Source: Edaphochlamys debaryana | Taxonomy: Eukaryota > Chlorophyta > Chlorophyceae > Chlamydomonadales | Assembly (NCBI GenBank): GCA_016858145.1 | Contig: JAEHOE010000046.1 | Location: 496,001 to 560,000, forward strand | Length of the DNA: 64,000 nt | Reading direction: 5' to 3' | Notes under the pieces: model-generated | What the model saw: the letters and a program-made list of their open reading frames with translations, nothing else | Told to the model about the DNA's origin: nothing | The model's database searches: none | Program-made: the position numbers and the translations under genes | Shown: piece by piece, positions 11,146-21,498 of the stretch | How positions within the stretch are numbered: the stretch's first letter is position 1 | Layout: each line of letters opens with the position of its first letter

Positions 11146-14100
11146 ATGCGGCTGTCTCTCGCCGTCTCTGCGGTGCTCATTTTCGCGGCTTGCGTCGCGG
11201 CGCGCTCGGTGCCAACGAACCCAGGGAGTGCAGATGATCGCAAGCGTATTCAGGTGCGAAGCTGCTGCCCATCAGCAGAGCTGGGTTGTGCTTGCAACGG
11301 ACCCCGCACGTTGGCCGCAGGTTCTCGATGCGGACGCTCGCATCTACCTCTGGAAAGGCTTCTTGACCCCGGGTGTGTGATCGGGGCCGACCGCTTGCGG
11401 GATGCTGGATGTGTTCGAGGGCATTCTGGGCCGGACTGACAACCGGGCACAAGTCCGGGGGACAAGACTCTCTCTGTATTGTGCACGTATCCTTTCCCTG
11501 TCCCTCCGGCACGACACCTCTGAGCGCCCCCTCTCCCCACACACACACACACTTCCCCACGTCTCCCTCTGCCTTCTGACACCTCAACCTCCGCCTCCCG
11601 TGCACAGAGGAGTGTGACTATCTGCGCATGAAGGCGGAGAAGGTACGTGCGCGAGTGTCCTTAAACTCACGAGCACGTCCGTACGGGCTGATAGGACCTG
11701 AGCCCGCCCCTCCCCCGTTCCCCGTCCCCAGAGACTGGAGCGCTCTGGTGTTGTGGACTCGGATAGCGGCGGTTCTGTCGTTTCGGACATCCGAACCTCG
11801 GATGGTGCGTGACGCTAGAGGGAGCCAGGGTTTTGTGCCAACTGCTCCTCCCGTGGACCTCCGTCCGCCCTGTCGCCAACCGGCTCGCCACCTCCTCCCC
11901 TCTTGCCCTCGCCCACGCCCCTGCCCAGGCATGTTCTTCGAGCGCGGAGAGGTGCGCCGCTCAGGGAGAGCTTGGGCTGGTTGAAGGTTGCTATATTTGG
12001 GAAGTGGCTGCTACACCGGGCCGAGCAGCTAGTGAAGGCGTTTGCAGGGACGGTGGGGGTGGCGGGGTTCTCTTAGGTGCGCTGGGGCTAGCGGGGCCGG
12101 GTCGTAGGGCCTGGCTTGGGCGGACGAGCCTGTGGATGGTGACAGCGTCCTCAAGGTCATGAAAGAGAGGGTCTTTTGGCGACCACTTGGTTTCACTCCA
12201 AACCACTTCGCCCCAATCCTCGCAGGATGCCATTATCGAGTGTGAGTGCGGGCGGGCCCGACCCTTGGACCGACCCGCTCTGGACCCTTGGCCAGACGCC
12301 TCTGGTCCTGGCAATCCGGAGTCTGGGTGCTGCGATTGGCGGGGAGGGGGGCTGCTGTTGGGATCACGACGGGCCGTTGGGTTGCATCCCAGCTGCGGGC
12401 TGCTGTCAGGATGCACGCTGCTTGAGAGCTGGAGAACGCTGACCAGAAGCCAAGCCGCGCCCAACGCTGCGCCTGTGGTCACGCCCTCCCGCACATCTCT
12501 TGCCCCTTCGCCCCTGCTCAATCCCGACGCGCCTCTCTGACGTCCTGGCTTGCCCCGCAGCCGTGGAGCAGCGGCTGGCGGACTGGACCATGACTCCCAT
12601 CTGGTCGGGCGAGTCCCTGCAGGTACTGCGGTACCGCAAGGACCAGAAGTACGATTCGCACTGGGGTACGGCAGGGTGGTCTTATGTGGGTCGGACGTTG
12701 GGTTGGAAGCGTGCGCGGGTCCGCTTGGGGAGTGCAGGCGAGGGCGGGCCGGGCAGAGTGAGGGCTGGGTCATGAGAGAACAAAGCGCAGGGGCTCCGGT
12801 AAGGTTTGTGGGAGGAGGGCTGGGGTGCGTGAGGGGAGTGTGCGCGAGGGTGGCAGAGTGGGGCATCGGATGGCCATGAGAGGATGACAAGGAGGGGGGG
12901 CGTGGGTGTCTGGCCAATGATGGGATAATGCAATGTTCCGCGCTTTGGCACGGCTCAGTCGTTGACTTGTCCCGGTCTTCTGTGCCTCCCTCCCGTCTCC
13001 CTCACTGCTTGGCAACCTCGTCGCGCGTCGCTCGGCTCTGCACAATTGCAGTGGGGTAAGTGGGTCAGTCCTGGGAGGGTGGGCCGGGCAATTGGCTGAG
13101 GTGCATGCCGCGTAGCCTCAACCCTGGTATGCACGCGCCGACGCTCCTTGCAAAGGCGCCACCGGTATGCCTGTTTCAGAGGCGACGTAGTAGCGGCCCG
13201 CTTACGCCTTGCGGCCTGCCTACCTGTCCGCCACCTCCTCTGGCGCGTCACACCCCCGCCCTACTCCCTTCGCTGGCTGCCGCTACGCCTTTTCTCTCCG
13301 GTTTCCAACTCGTCAAAGATCACGCCCGCCCCACCCCCACCCATGCATGCTGCCCCAGACTACTTCTTCCACAAGGAGGGCACCTCCAACGGCGGCAACC
13401 GCTGGAGCACGGTGCTCATGTACCTAGCGGACACCGAGGTGGGGGCAGCCGCGGCGAGGCGCGGTTGGGTGCACAGCAGGGGCCGGGCTGCGCGGCGGGG
13501 TAGCAGCAGAGCAGCGGGGCGGCCCTTGCGGGACGCGAGAGCACTTGGGGCTAGCTTCGCCGCCGGCTCACGGCAAGCGGGCGCCACGGGGACTCGAACC
13601 AGTAGCTGCTGGCTGCAGGGGTCCACACTTGCCCATGCGCCTGTTGGTGTTGGAGCTGTTGGATGGGGCGGCCGCCGGCCGTGTGAGGCGCAACTGCCGT
13701 GTTGCCGCATCCCCATCCCCTCTCTTCAGTAGTCTTCACCCCTTGCGCCCCGCAGGAGGGCGGCGAGACCGTGTTCCCCAAGATCCCTGCCCCCAACGGC
13801 ATCAACGTGGGCTTCACTGAGTGCGCCAAGTACAACCTGGCCGTCAAGCCCGCCAAGGGCGACGGTGAGGCCATGGACTGCTGGAAACTGGAAGAACCCA
13901 GCCGCCAGGCGCCAGCCCTGCCACCTGCTGATGCCGCTCCACGCCCATCATCACCACCGAAAGCCTCTTTCGCCCAGGCCTCCGTTATTCCTCCTGCTAT
14001 ATCTGTGGTTTTAGATGACACTGTGAAAACCCGTGAATGACAAGCCGTGAACCCGCTGTGCCCTGTCCCGCAGCGCTGCTCTTCCACTCCATGAAGCGGA

Positions 14101-15043
14101 CGGGCGAGCTGGAAGAGCGCTCCATGCACGGGGCCTGCCCCGTGGTCAGGGGAGAGAAGTTCAGCATGACTAAGTGGTGAGCGGGCGGGCGCTGCGTGTT
14201 GAGGGCTGTGTGAAATGCTACTCGTGTAGCTTCTACTCGGGGAGCGCAGGCGCTTCGTACCGTATTCAGGGTGCTGCGTGTGTGTGTGTCCCAGCAGGCG
14301 CCGTACATGTGACTCCGATGCTGCTGTGTGATGCTGCCGTGTATTCCTTTGTGGTCTGACAAAGCTGTGGCGCGTGTGCCGTCCGTACACCCCAGGATCC
14401 ACGTGGGCCACTACAAGATGGGCGACGCGTACGATGAGAAGGTACGAGCTGCAGTACAAGGGCTATGGGCAAGGGACCTAGCTCCTTTCCAGGCAGCGGC
14501 CATTGACTGGTGCACCCGGAGGCCCGCGCCCGCTTTCGCTGAGGAACCGACCCACATCACCTGAACACTGCTTACCCAACCAGCCCCTCTCCACTAGCTC
14601 CTTGAGTCGAGCTCTGCCTGCTCTTGTCCCGCGGGTCACGTGACGTCCACGCTAACCCACATGGCGGTGACTTGGTGGCCGGTGTGCGACCCTGGCCACA
14701 CACACGCCCTGGCCACATATCACGCGCCGACCCCACGCATCCTGAACACACGCCCGGTCCTCAGGCGCATGAGTACCAGGCCCGCCTCGGCCAGGCCAAG
14801 GAACCTTTCGACTCTGACCGCTTTAGACCCGTTCCGGAGCTCTAACCGCGCCCCTCCTGCCGTACGCGTGTACCCATGTCCAAGTGGTGAGCTGCGGAAC
14901 CTGCATTCTCATTCCACGCGGTCGAAGACAGGCCTGTCTAACCCTCCCCCCCCCACGCCTCCACCCCGTCTGACTTCCTTGCCTTGCCCCAGGCGAAGGA
15001 GTACCAGGTTCGCCTTGGTCAGGCCAAGGACCCCAACGCTTAG
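11146..15043 (+). CDS. Prolyl 4-hydroxylase (2-oxoglutarate/Fe(II) dioxygenase)
   Basis: Hydroxylates peptidyl proline in secreted hydroxyproline-rich proteins, probably in the ER/Golgi. Exons: 11146-11253, 11279-11372 (11276 is also possible), 11608-11642, 11732-11804, 11929-11951, 12226-12241, 12561-12665, 13359-13438, 13756-13864, 14074-14176, 14396-14441, then either 14765-14845 or 14993-15043. All phases agree, giving 290 or 280 aa. It opens with signal peptide MRLSLAVSAVLIFAACVAA. Iron ligands are H150 and D152 (YDSHWDYFFH) and H233 (RSMHGACPV); K243 is the 2-oxoglutarate lysine (GEKFSMTKW). The H-to-K spacing of 10 matches the Chlamydomonas enzyme as I remember it. The catalytic core is the usual length for algal and plant P4Hs. 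The first intron is only about 25 bp as drawn, so the junction between exons 1 and 2 is the least certain part. Confidence 0.92.
14765..14845 (+). CDS. Alternative terminal exon 12a of the prolyl 4-hydroxylase
   Basis: Follows a TCAG acceptor, is in phase 0 with the exon ending at 14441, and encodes AHEYQARLGQAKEP followed by a 12-residue tail and TAA. The exon at 14993-15043 encodes AKEYQVRLGQAKDPNA and a stop. The two are clear duplicates in sequence and phase, so they are probably mutually exclusive C termini. Confidence 0.7.
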   Translation, partial: AHEYQARLGQAKEPFDSDRFRPVPEL

Positions 15044-17534
15044 GTGTAGGCCGAGGGTCTAGGCCTTGGTCGTCGGGTGTACTCCGGCACTGAGTAGACC
15101 CGTGGCTGCTGCTCGGCTGAGGCTCTAGGGCAGCGGTGATCGAGCTGGAGGCAGCAGGGGTGGGGTGACCGAGCGGACTGAGGGCGAGGCACCGGCGGCA
15201 ATGGACGTGAACAGTCTTCCGAGGAGCGCAGAGAGATCCGAGGAGTTCGGTTGACAGGGCACTGCTCGGTTGGCGAAGCTTCGTATGGCGAGGCCTGGCG
15301 GTGGTGGACATCAACGGCCTTCCAGGGCATGGAGAGGAGCGCAGAGGAGCTAGTGTGTGGGCTATGGGGCCAGTGTTGCTATCTTAGTTGGTTAGTCGGC
15401 TGGACAGTCGGCTGGCGCCGGCTAATCTGAAGGAAATCCGGAATTAGCCGCCGGCCCAGCCGACTAAATTTGGGCTGGCGCCCTAGGCCAGCCGACTAAC
15501 CCGTGCCAATCCGCCACCGCCAGCCGGCTAAAAGGGCGGGACCGGGCGGATTAGCCGCCAGCTCAGCCGACTAATCCCAGGGAAGATAGCAACACTGTAT
15601 GGGGCCGCCCTTCGGGTGGCCAAGCATGGTACTGCGTCTTCAGAAGGAAGGACGAAGGGGGTGCAAGGTGAAATGTGGAATCGCGGAGGCGTAAGGGCCC
15701 CAGTCTCCTAGAGTGGTATAGCGCTACAGCCGCGAGCCGCGCTGAGATCAGCTGCGCAGAAGCGGGGGCTAGGTGCTCCCCGTGCCTCGGCCGTCAGGCC
15801 TGCGGTAAGGCGCCAGGCCAGGGGGGGGGTAAAAACATGAGTTCCATACACCACCCCACAAAAGTTCCGACCCCCCCGACCCCCCCACCCCCCCCCTTGT
15901 CGTACACTGCACACACTGCCGTACATGGCCATAATGTAACCCATTTTCCTCGACTTTTGTGCCAATCGGCTGCGCTTCGTGTGCGCTACTGCCTTGCGCG
16001 TGAACCGGAAGCGTCGATGAGGCTTGGGTCCTGTCCATTGACCATCCCCGCGTCCATGGACCACTCTCCGGTACCTTGCATCCGCGCTGGTCATGCCCTG
16101 GGCCTCCTATATGACGAGCTACGGTCATAATAGTACATCCGGACGCCTAGCAGCGGTGGCAGTGCCGGTCGTGACGTGTCCCACGCGCGGACATGCCGAC
16201 ATGTGGCACCCGCAGCCACCCTTCGACCACCATCCCTATGGTCTGTGGTGCTCAGGCACACCCACGGTTCAGCCTCTCCTTGATACCACGCGTTTACGCA
16301 AGGAAAGGGCCCTTGGGCTGCGTCAGACCGCTGTGACAAAAGTTCGGACGGGAGCTGTACAAAAGTTCGGGACCCCCCTCCCCCCCCCTCCCCCCCCCCA
16401 ACTTTGAGGGCTCATAACTTTTTTCCTGGAACCTGGATTTTTATTCTGAAAGCGGATTTGGGCTCCTCTTGTCGAGCTCTCCAAAGTTAAAGCGTGGTGT
16501 ATATTTTTACACTTCCTGCCCCCCCCCTGGCCAGGCGGTCGGTTCCGCCGGGCCCAACCCTGTCCCTTCACACAGGCTTCACAAGAAGTTAAACCCTGTC
16601 CCTCTCATCCTCGTCAAGGAGGAACAGGTGCTGATCCTGCCTGGATGCCCCCACAAGCGCCCGCGGGCCGCGGATGCTTCCACAGGCCCGCGACGACGTC
16701 AGGAATTTACCGCGGTCCCTTGCCGGCCCTGATCGGCTGAGGATCTTGTCGAACGTCGCACTTCGTCAGGGCCTTGAAACCCAGTTCTGCCAATGCAATA
16801 TATACGGGGTAATCCGTGATCCGGCGCAAGGGGGAGCAGCACAACTTGGGGACCTGGAGCTCACGGCTGCCTCCTCGGGACAGGTCGGGGCAGTCGGGGC
16901 ACGGCCTGACCAAAACCGCACTTCGCGCTGACGTTCCGGGTTACAGCCGCACTTGCTGGCACGGAAAAATATATGAGCGGTAACCGGCCTGTCAATTCCA
17001 GGCTACAACGCGCCTTCGACAAGTCGCCCCTTACGTAGCGCTACGGTCGAGTTTCTGGTGCGACGAACAAAAGTGACGAGCGTCACCCCAAACAGCCATA
17101 CTCATGCCCTATATTTCCCTACCCAGATAACCTTGCAACGCAACTCTCGGATAGGGGCGCGGAGCAGTCCAGGGGGATCGCGAGGCGCGCGCCATGGGGA
17201 CGGGTTTCGGGATGCTTTCCTGTGGTCCTCCTTTACAATTCGGACTCACAATAGAATGCGGGCTTGCAGCACATCCCTAGAGGATAGAGGCCTTCGCCGG
17301 TAGCGACGGTGAAAGGACTCGCTCGCGAGTTTACACTTAAGATACTTCAGAACCCAAACGAGGCGCAAGCCGCGCGCACAAGCACCCGAACCCTTGTGTC
17401 TGTTGCTCGTATGATCTGGCTACGTCTATGCAGCCGCCCACTAGCGCTGCAGACGGACCCCTGCCTCCATTCGCTCGGCCAGCCGTTGTGTGTTGTGACG
17501 CCCTCAGCCGGTTGCATGGCTAGGGCCTCAAACA
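15044..17534. other. Intergenic region with transposon relics
   Basis: Contains the 3' flank of the prolyl hydroxylase gene, a hAT-type MITE (15371-15597) and C/G-homopolymer-rich sequence with repeated ACAAAAGTTC motifs (15848, 16338, 16361 regions). A TGTAA at 15935-15939 is the nearest canonical poly(A) signal downstream of the hydroxylase. No convincing coding exon was seen. Confidence 0.5.
15371..15597. mobile_element. hAT-type MITE (non-autonomous), 227 bp
   Basis: The ends are perfect 15-bp inverted repeats, CAGTGTTGCTATCTT on the left and its reverse complement on the right. The element is flanked by an exact 8-bp direct repeat, TATGGGGC, at 15363-15370 and 15598-15605. An 8-bp target duplication and CAG..CTG termini are hallmarks of the hAT superfamily. 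The interior has several copies of TTAGTCGGCT in both orientations, the subterminal repeats such transposases usually bind. There is no coding capacity. Confidence 0.9.
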
Positions 17535-19201
17535 ATGTCATGGTGGCGAAGCTGCTTCACAGGCGCACCCGCGAGCAGGGCGCCTGCCGCTGGACCCATT
17601 CACGATGAGCGGCCGGCGCCAGCGCCAGAGACGCCGTCTGGAAACGATGTGACGGCGGTAGAAAACCCCGTGGACAGGAGCGTTGAGAGCTGCGGGGAGT
17701 ACATCTGTCGATCGCCGACCCCGCCGGCAGGAGCCGACCCCGCCGTTGGCCGCGTGTCCGCCGGAGTCGTGCCACAAACCTCGCAAGCGCACAGCGGACT
17801 GCCCTCAGACCGCATCCTCTTCTGCGACCAATCGAGCAGCTTCTTTGATGGTCCGCTTGAGGGTAGCCCCGCCTCCACGCTAGCGGCGTCGCAATCGAGG
17901 GTGACGGATGCCTACGACGCGCCATCCCACCCGGAGGTCAGCGTCGTCACGTCAGATCTGGAGTCGTTCTTTCCCGAACTGGTCGGCATCAACCACGGGC
18001 TCGCGAGCTGGCAGCCGCTGCCCGCCGATGTTGCCAACCTGACCGCGGTGGGTTTCGTACCAAGCAAGTGCCCATCTCCCGACTCCTCCCAGGCTCTCCT
18101 CACACGATCATACATGCTGCGCCTGCCTTGATGCAGGTCCAGCTAATCGACACAAGCCGCGGCTCCACCACGACAGGGACGGGGACAGGGACGGGAGCGG
18201 GGACGGGGACGGGGTCAGGGTCAGGTGGGCGGACGGGGGCGTCCGGAGCGCACGGGATCAGCTCCAGACCTGCACCGGACGGCGGCAACGCCCAGCGGTT
18301 AACACCTCCGGGTGCACCCATCAGCGCCGCCGCACCAACATCCGCAGTCAACCTGCTACTGGTACGCGTGCAGTCGCCCGGGACCGGAGGCGGCCGGGGT
18401 AGCAGCTCCCTGCTCTCGCTCCACCCGCTGCAACCCCACCAGTGTCTGGACGGCCCCAGCCCCGGCTTCGGTGGCGGCGGGCATTCAGCCCTCGACGCTG
18501 GCCCCGCAATGCCAGCTGTTGAAGGGCGCACAGATGCGTATCCCGCCGTATGCGCTGATGTCCGGGAGGCGTACCTCCCGACGCATCTTCCGCGGCCGGC
18601 CGCCGCCAGGGACATCGGTTTCGCGCCGTACTTCCTCGCCGCGCCATCCTACGCCGCCGCCGCAGGGCACTCACCCATGCCCCTGCCGGCGCTGCTCCTC
18701 GCAGCGGCAGGGCCGCCGTCGCCAGCGCCAGCCGCCTCCGCTGCCGCTGCCGCTGCCGCTGCCGCCGCCTCGCATGGCCCCGCCACCGCCGCCATGCCCG
18801 TCTTCATCACCGCTGGCGCCGACTCCCCCGGCGCCGGCGGCAGCGCCACAACCGCCCCGCCACTGACGCGGAGCTTCTCCCCCCGGGCGCTGCGTTCGCC
18901 GCTGCCGTCACCTGCGCAGCAGCTACGCGCCATGACGGCCGGTTTCAGGGAGGGGGCCAGCGAGGGCGACGGCCGGCGCCCGGGCTCTGTGTCTTGCTCG
19001 CCGCCCGTCCCACACAACCCCGCCGGCTACTCATCAACCGCCAGCGGCGCGGCGGTTTTCTCGAACGAGTCGCCAAACCTAACCACCGTGACCTCTCACT
19101 CTTCCAACACGTACAGCTGGCGGCCGTTTCTGCAGCTCAGCTCACTCATCATTACTTCAAGGGCCTGCTGTAGGCCCGAAAAGAGAGGAAACCCGTCGTA
19201 G
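17535..19201 (+). CDS. Hypothetical low-complexity protein
   Basis: Two exons, 17535-18047 and 18137-19201, join in phase 0 across an 89-bp GT-AG intron (GTGGGT...ATGCAG) to give 525 aa. The evidence for a gene is the length of the two frames and the clean junction, not homology. Exon 1 is acidic and Ser/Pro-rich, including TSDLESFFPELVG. Exon 2 begins with a (GT)n-type Gly/Thr repeat encoded by GGGACG units, then Pro/Ala-rich stretches with an Ala run near 18740-18775. No domain, signal peptide or membrane segment was recognised. Upstream exons are possible because the frame is open for some distance before the ATG. The 3' end may also extend by splicing before the TAG. Confidence 0.4.
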
Positions 19202-21498
19202 GAAGTGAGGAGACGGTCCGGCTGCGCTGGGGAAGGTGAATGGTGCTGGCCGGGCGTGTGGGCGGGTTTGGGAGCTTCGTCTGTATCTGGTTTCGGCGGG
19301 CCTGTGTGGCCTCCGCCGGTACCAAGTCCTGGGCTTCCTTCGTTCTAGGGGCTGTCAAGGCGGATTGCACCTCATGCGTACAGTTCTTTTGGGGGCGGGC
19401 CTCGCATGGTGGAGTACGGGCAGATTGCAGGGTCGGTTTGGTCACGTGAACATGCATGGGCAGTTGATTTACGCCATTCATAGCCAATCGGCCGTACGCT
19501 GTTGCGCCGTCGCCGTGGCTATCATTCTCATGTGAGGGGCCGGTTCTGCGGGTTCCCTTATCGTGCTTTGGTCGGGTTGGCAGCATGGGCCAGGACTAGG
19601 TGGAGCTTTGGCGCGCCTGGCCAGTAGGCACAGCGCTGGGCTCCTTACACTCTCCTGCCACAGATGGCTCGGATGGCGTAATGCATGCAGGCCGGCGCAG
19701 GCGGGGCCTAGGAATGGCCAGGCTCGCTCGCTCTCGTTCCCTCTGGCCCTACTTAGTTGGTGCTTGCTTGGGGAGGGGAGACGAGCGCGTGGTCCGCAGC
19801 GGTGTGTGTGCTTGGTGCGCGGGGCGGTGCGCGGTGGAGGGGAGAAGCGGGCAATGGCTGGGGAGGGCTGGAAGCTGAGGAGGCGCGAGGTGCCGCCACC
19901 AGGAAAGCTGCATGCGCAGTGCCGTGCGCCGAGTCCATCCGGGCTGGTTCATCCGCTGTTTTGCCCCTGTTTGAGCCTCTGCATACCACTATCAGCACTG
20001 GATGATTCTTGTGGACCCTCAGTGTGGGTTTTAGGGCCGACGAACTAACTTTCTGATTTCGGGCGTGTAGCGGGTTCGGTGGGTGGGCCGCTCAAGACTG
20101 CGGCAGGAGGGATCTGGGTTTGTAGCTTCGGGTTCGACTTGATAGTGTATTGGCTCCACTCTTGCTTTGCGTTCAGCGGCGGTTCCGGTTATGCCGCGTC
20201 TGACTATGCTACATACTGTATCTTGTCATTCGTGTGCACGCAGCTGGGGAGGTACGTTGTCCCTTGTTTCCGCGTCCCTCCCGTTTCGTGTGATGACAAT
20301 GCATCTGGGCCAAGCATCCGCACCTTTGGTCATGACCGGACCGTCGTCGGCATGTGCTGGCCATGGGCTACCGCATGCTAGCTGTCGAGCGGCTGTCGTA
20401 CGGCGTGGGTGCTGGGGGGTACGAGCGGGCAAAGAGTAGTGGGCCGGGGGGGAGGGGGAAGGGGAACTGGGGGACGAGGTTCCCCGAAACGCAAGGCCAG
20501 CAGTGTGCAGACCGAGCTTCCTTTCGGACAATCGGGGGAAGGGGAACTGGGAGACGAGGTTACGCGAAACGCAAGGCCAGCAGTGTGCAGACCCAGGGTC
20601 CTGAGGGGACCCGCTGCGAGGGGGGACAATCGGGGGGAAGGGGTGCTGCGGTGGTAACAGACGGTCCGGGGTCGGCTGGATCTGCTGCCGGCTTGTCCTC
20701 TGTGACTTGGTAGAGGTCGGCATAAGGTCGGTTAAGTTGTGGTTGCAACTTGCATTTTGCCTACTATACTTAAGCGTCCCGCCCCCCGAGGTGCGCCTAC
20801 CTCGCAGCACGCATCAGTTACTCAGTAGGGTTCCCAAGGAGACTGCCGACAGGGGGCCTGTCTGCGCCCACAGCGCCCCCCATCCAGCTCCATCCACACG
20901 CTCAGCGGCATCCCCCGCCCTCGTTCTGAGCTTCTGACAAGGCTGCACCCTGCGAGCAAAGGAATGCCCAGCTCCAGGCGATGACGTTTCCATGTATGCT
21001 CTATGATGGCCCGACCTTCTGCGCAGAGTGTGCTACTCGGTCTCAGAGCTGTGCCCGCGCACCGTATTAGACCTAATGTCAAGTGGGTCTCGTCCCATGC
21101 GCCTCAGCCGCTCTCCCAGCTGCCCACGTTTCGAAGCTCATCCGCCCTGCTGCTAAGACGACCCTGCAAGCCCTGCCCTGCGCTCAGACACAGGTCCAGG
21201 CAGGTACCTGCCACCAGCTCCGGCCGTCTGCGCTTGTGTGCGTGCACCCCACCCTGACCCTGAGGCCAGGCTGAGAACCTCAGCCCCGCAGCTCCTTCCG
21301 ACCCCCCTTGCACGCCCCCCACACCTCCACGCGCCTTTTCTTGTTCGCCTTCGAGGCATCGACCCCGAACCCCTGTCACCACAGCTCAGGCCGACAAGCC
21401 AATGTCGCCCCTTCACGGCAACCACATTTCCACTCCATGCTCCCCTCACAGACAACAACGCCCCTCCCCCGCAACCTCATGCCCACTCCACGCTCCCC
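19202..21498. other. Intergenic region
   Basis: About 2.3 kb lies between convergent genes. The part near 19250-20350 is less GC-rich and T-rich on the plus strand, as expected for a 3' UTR or flank of the upstream gene. An 80-bp tandem repeat occupies 20454-20640. No gene is supported. Confidence 0.5.
20454..20640. repeat. 80-bp tandem repeat, two copies plus a partial third
   Basis: The block GGGGAACTGG..ACGAGGTT..CGAAACGCAAGGCCAGCAG starts at 20461 and again at 20541, exactly 80 bp apart, with few differences. A partial copy of the unit end (GGGGGACAATCGGGGG) follows near 20620. It lies outside genes. Confidence 0.8.

Noticed and set aside
13580..13610. tRNA-like T-loop (GGTTCGAGTCC on the minus strand)
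   Set aside because: The flanking T-stem bases do not pair and no acceptor or anticodon arm can be formed; it lies in a P4H intron.
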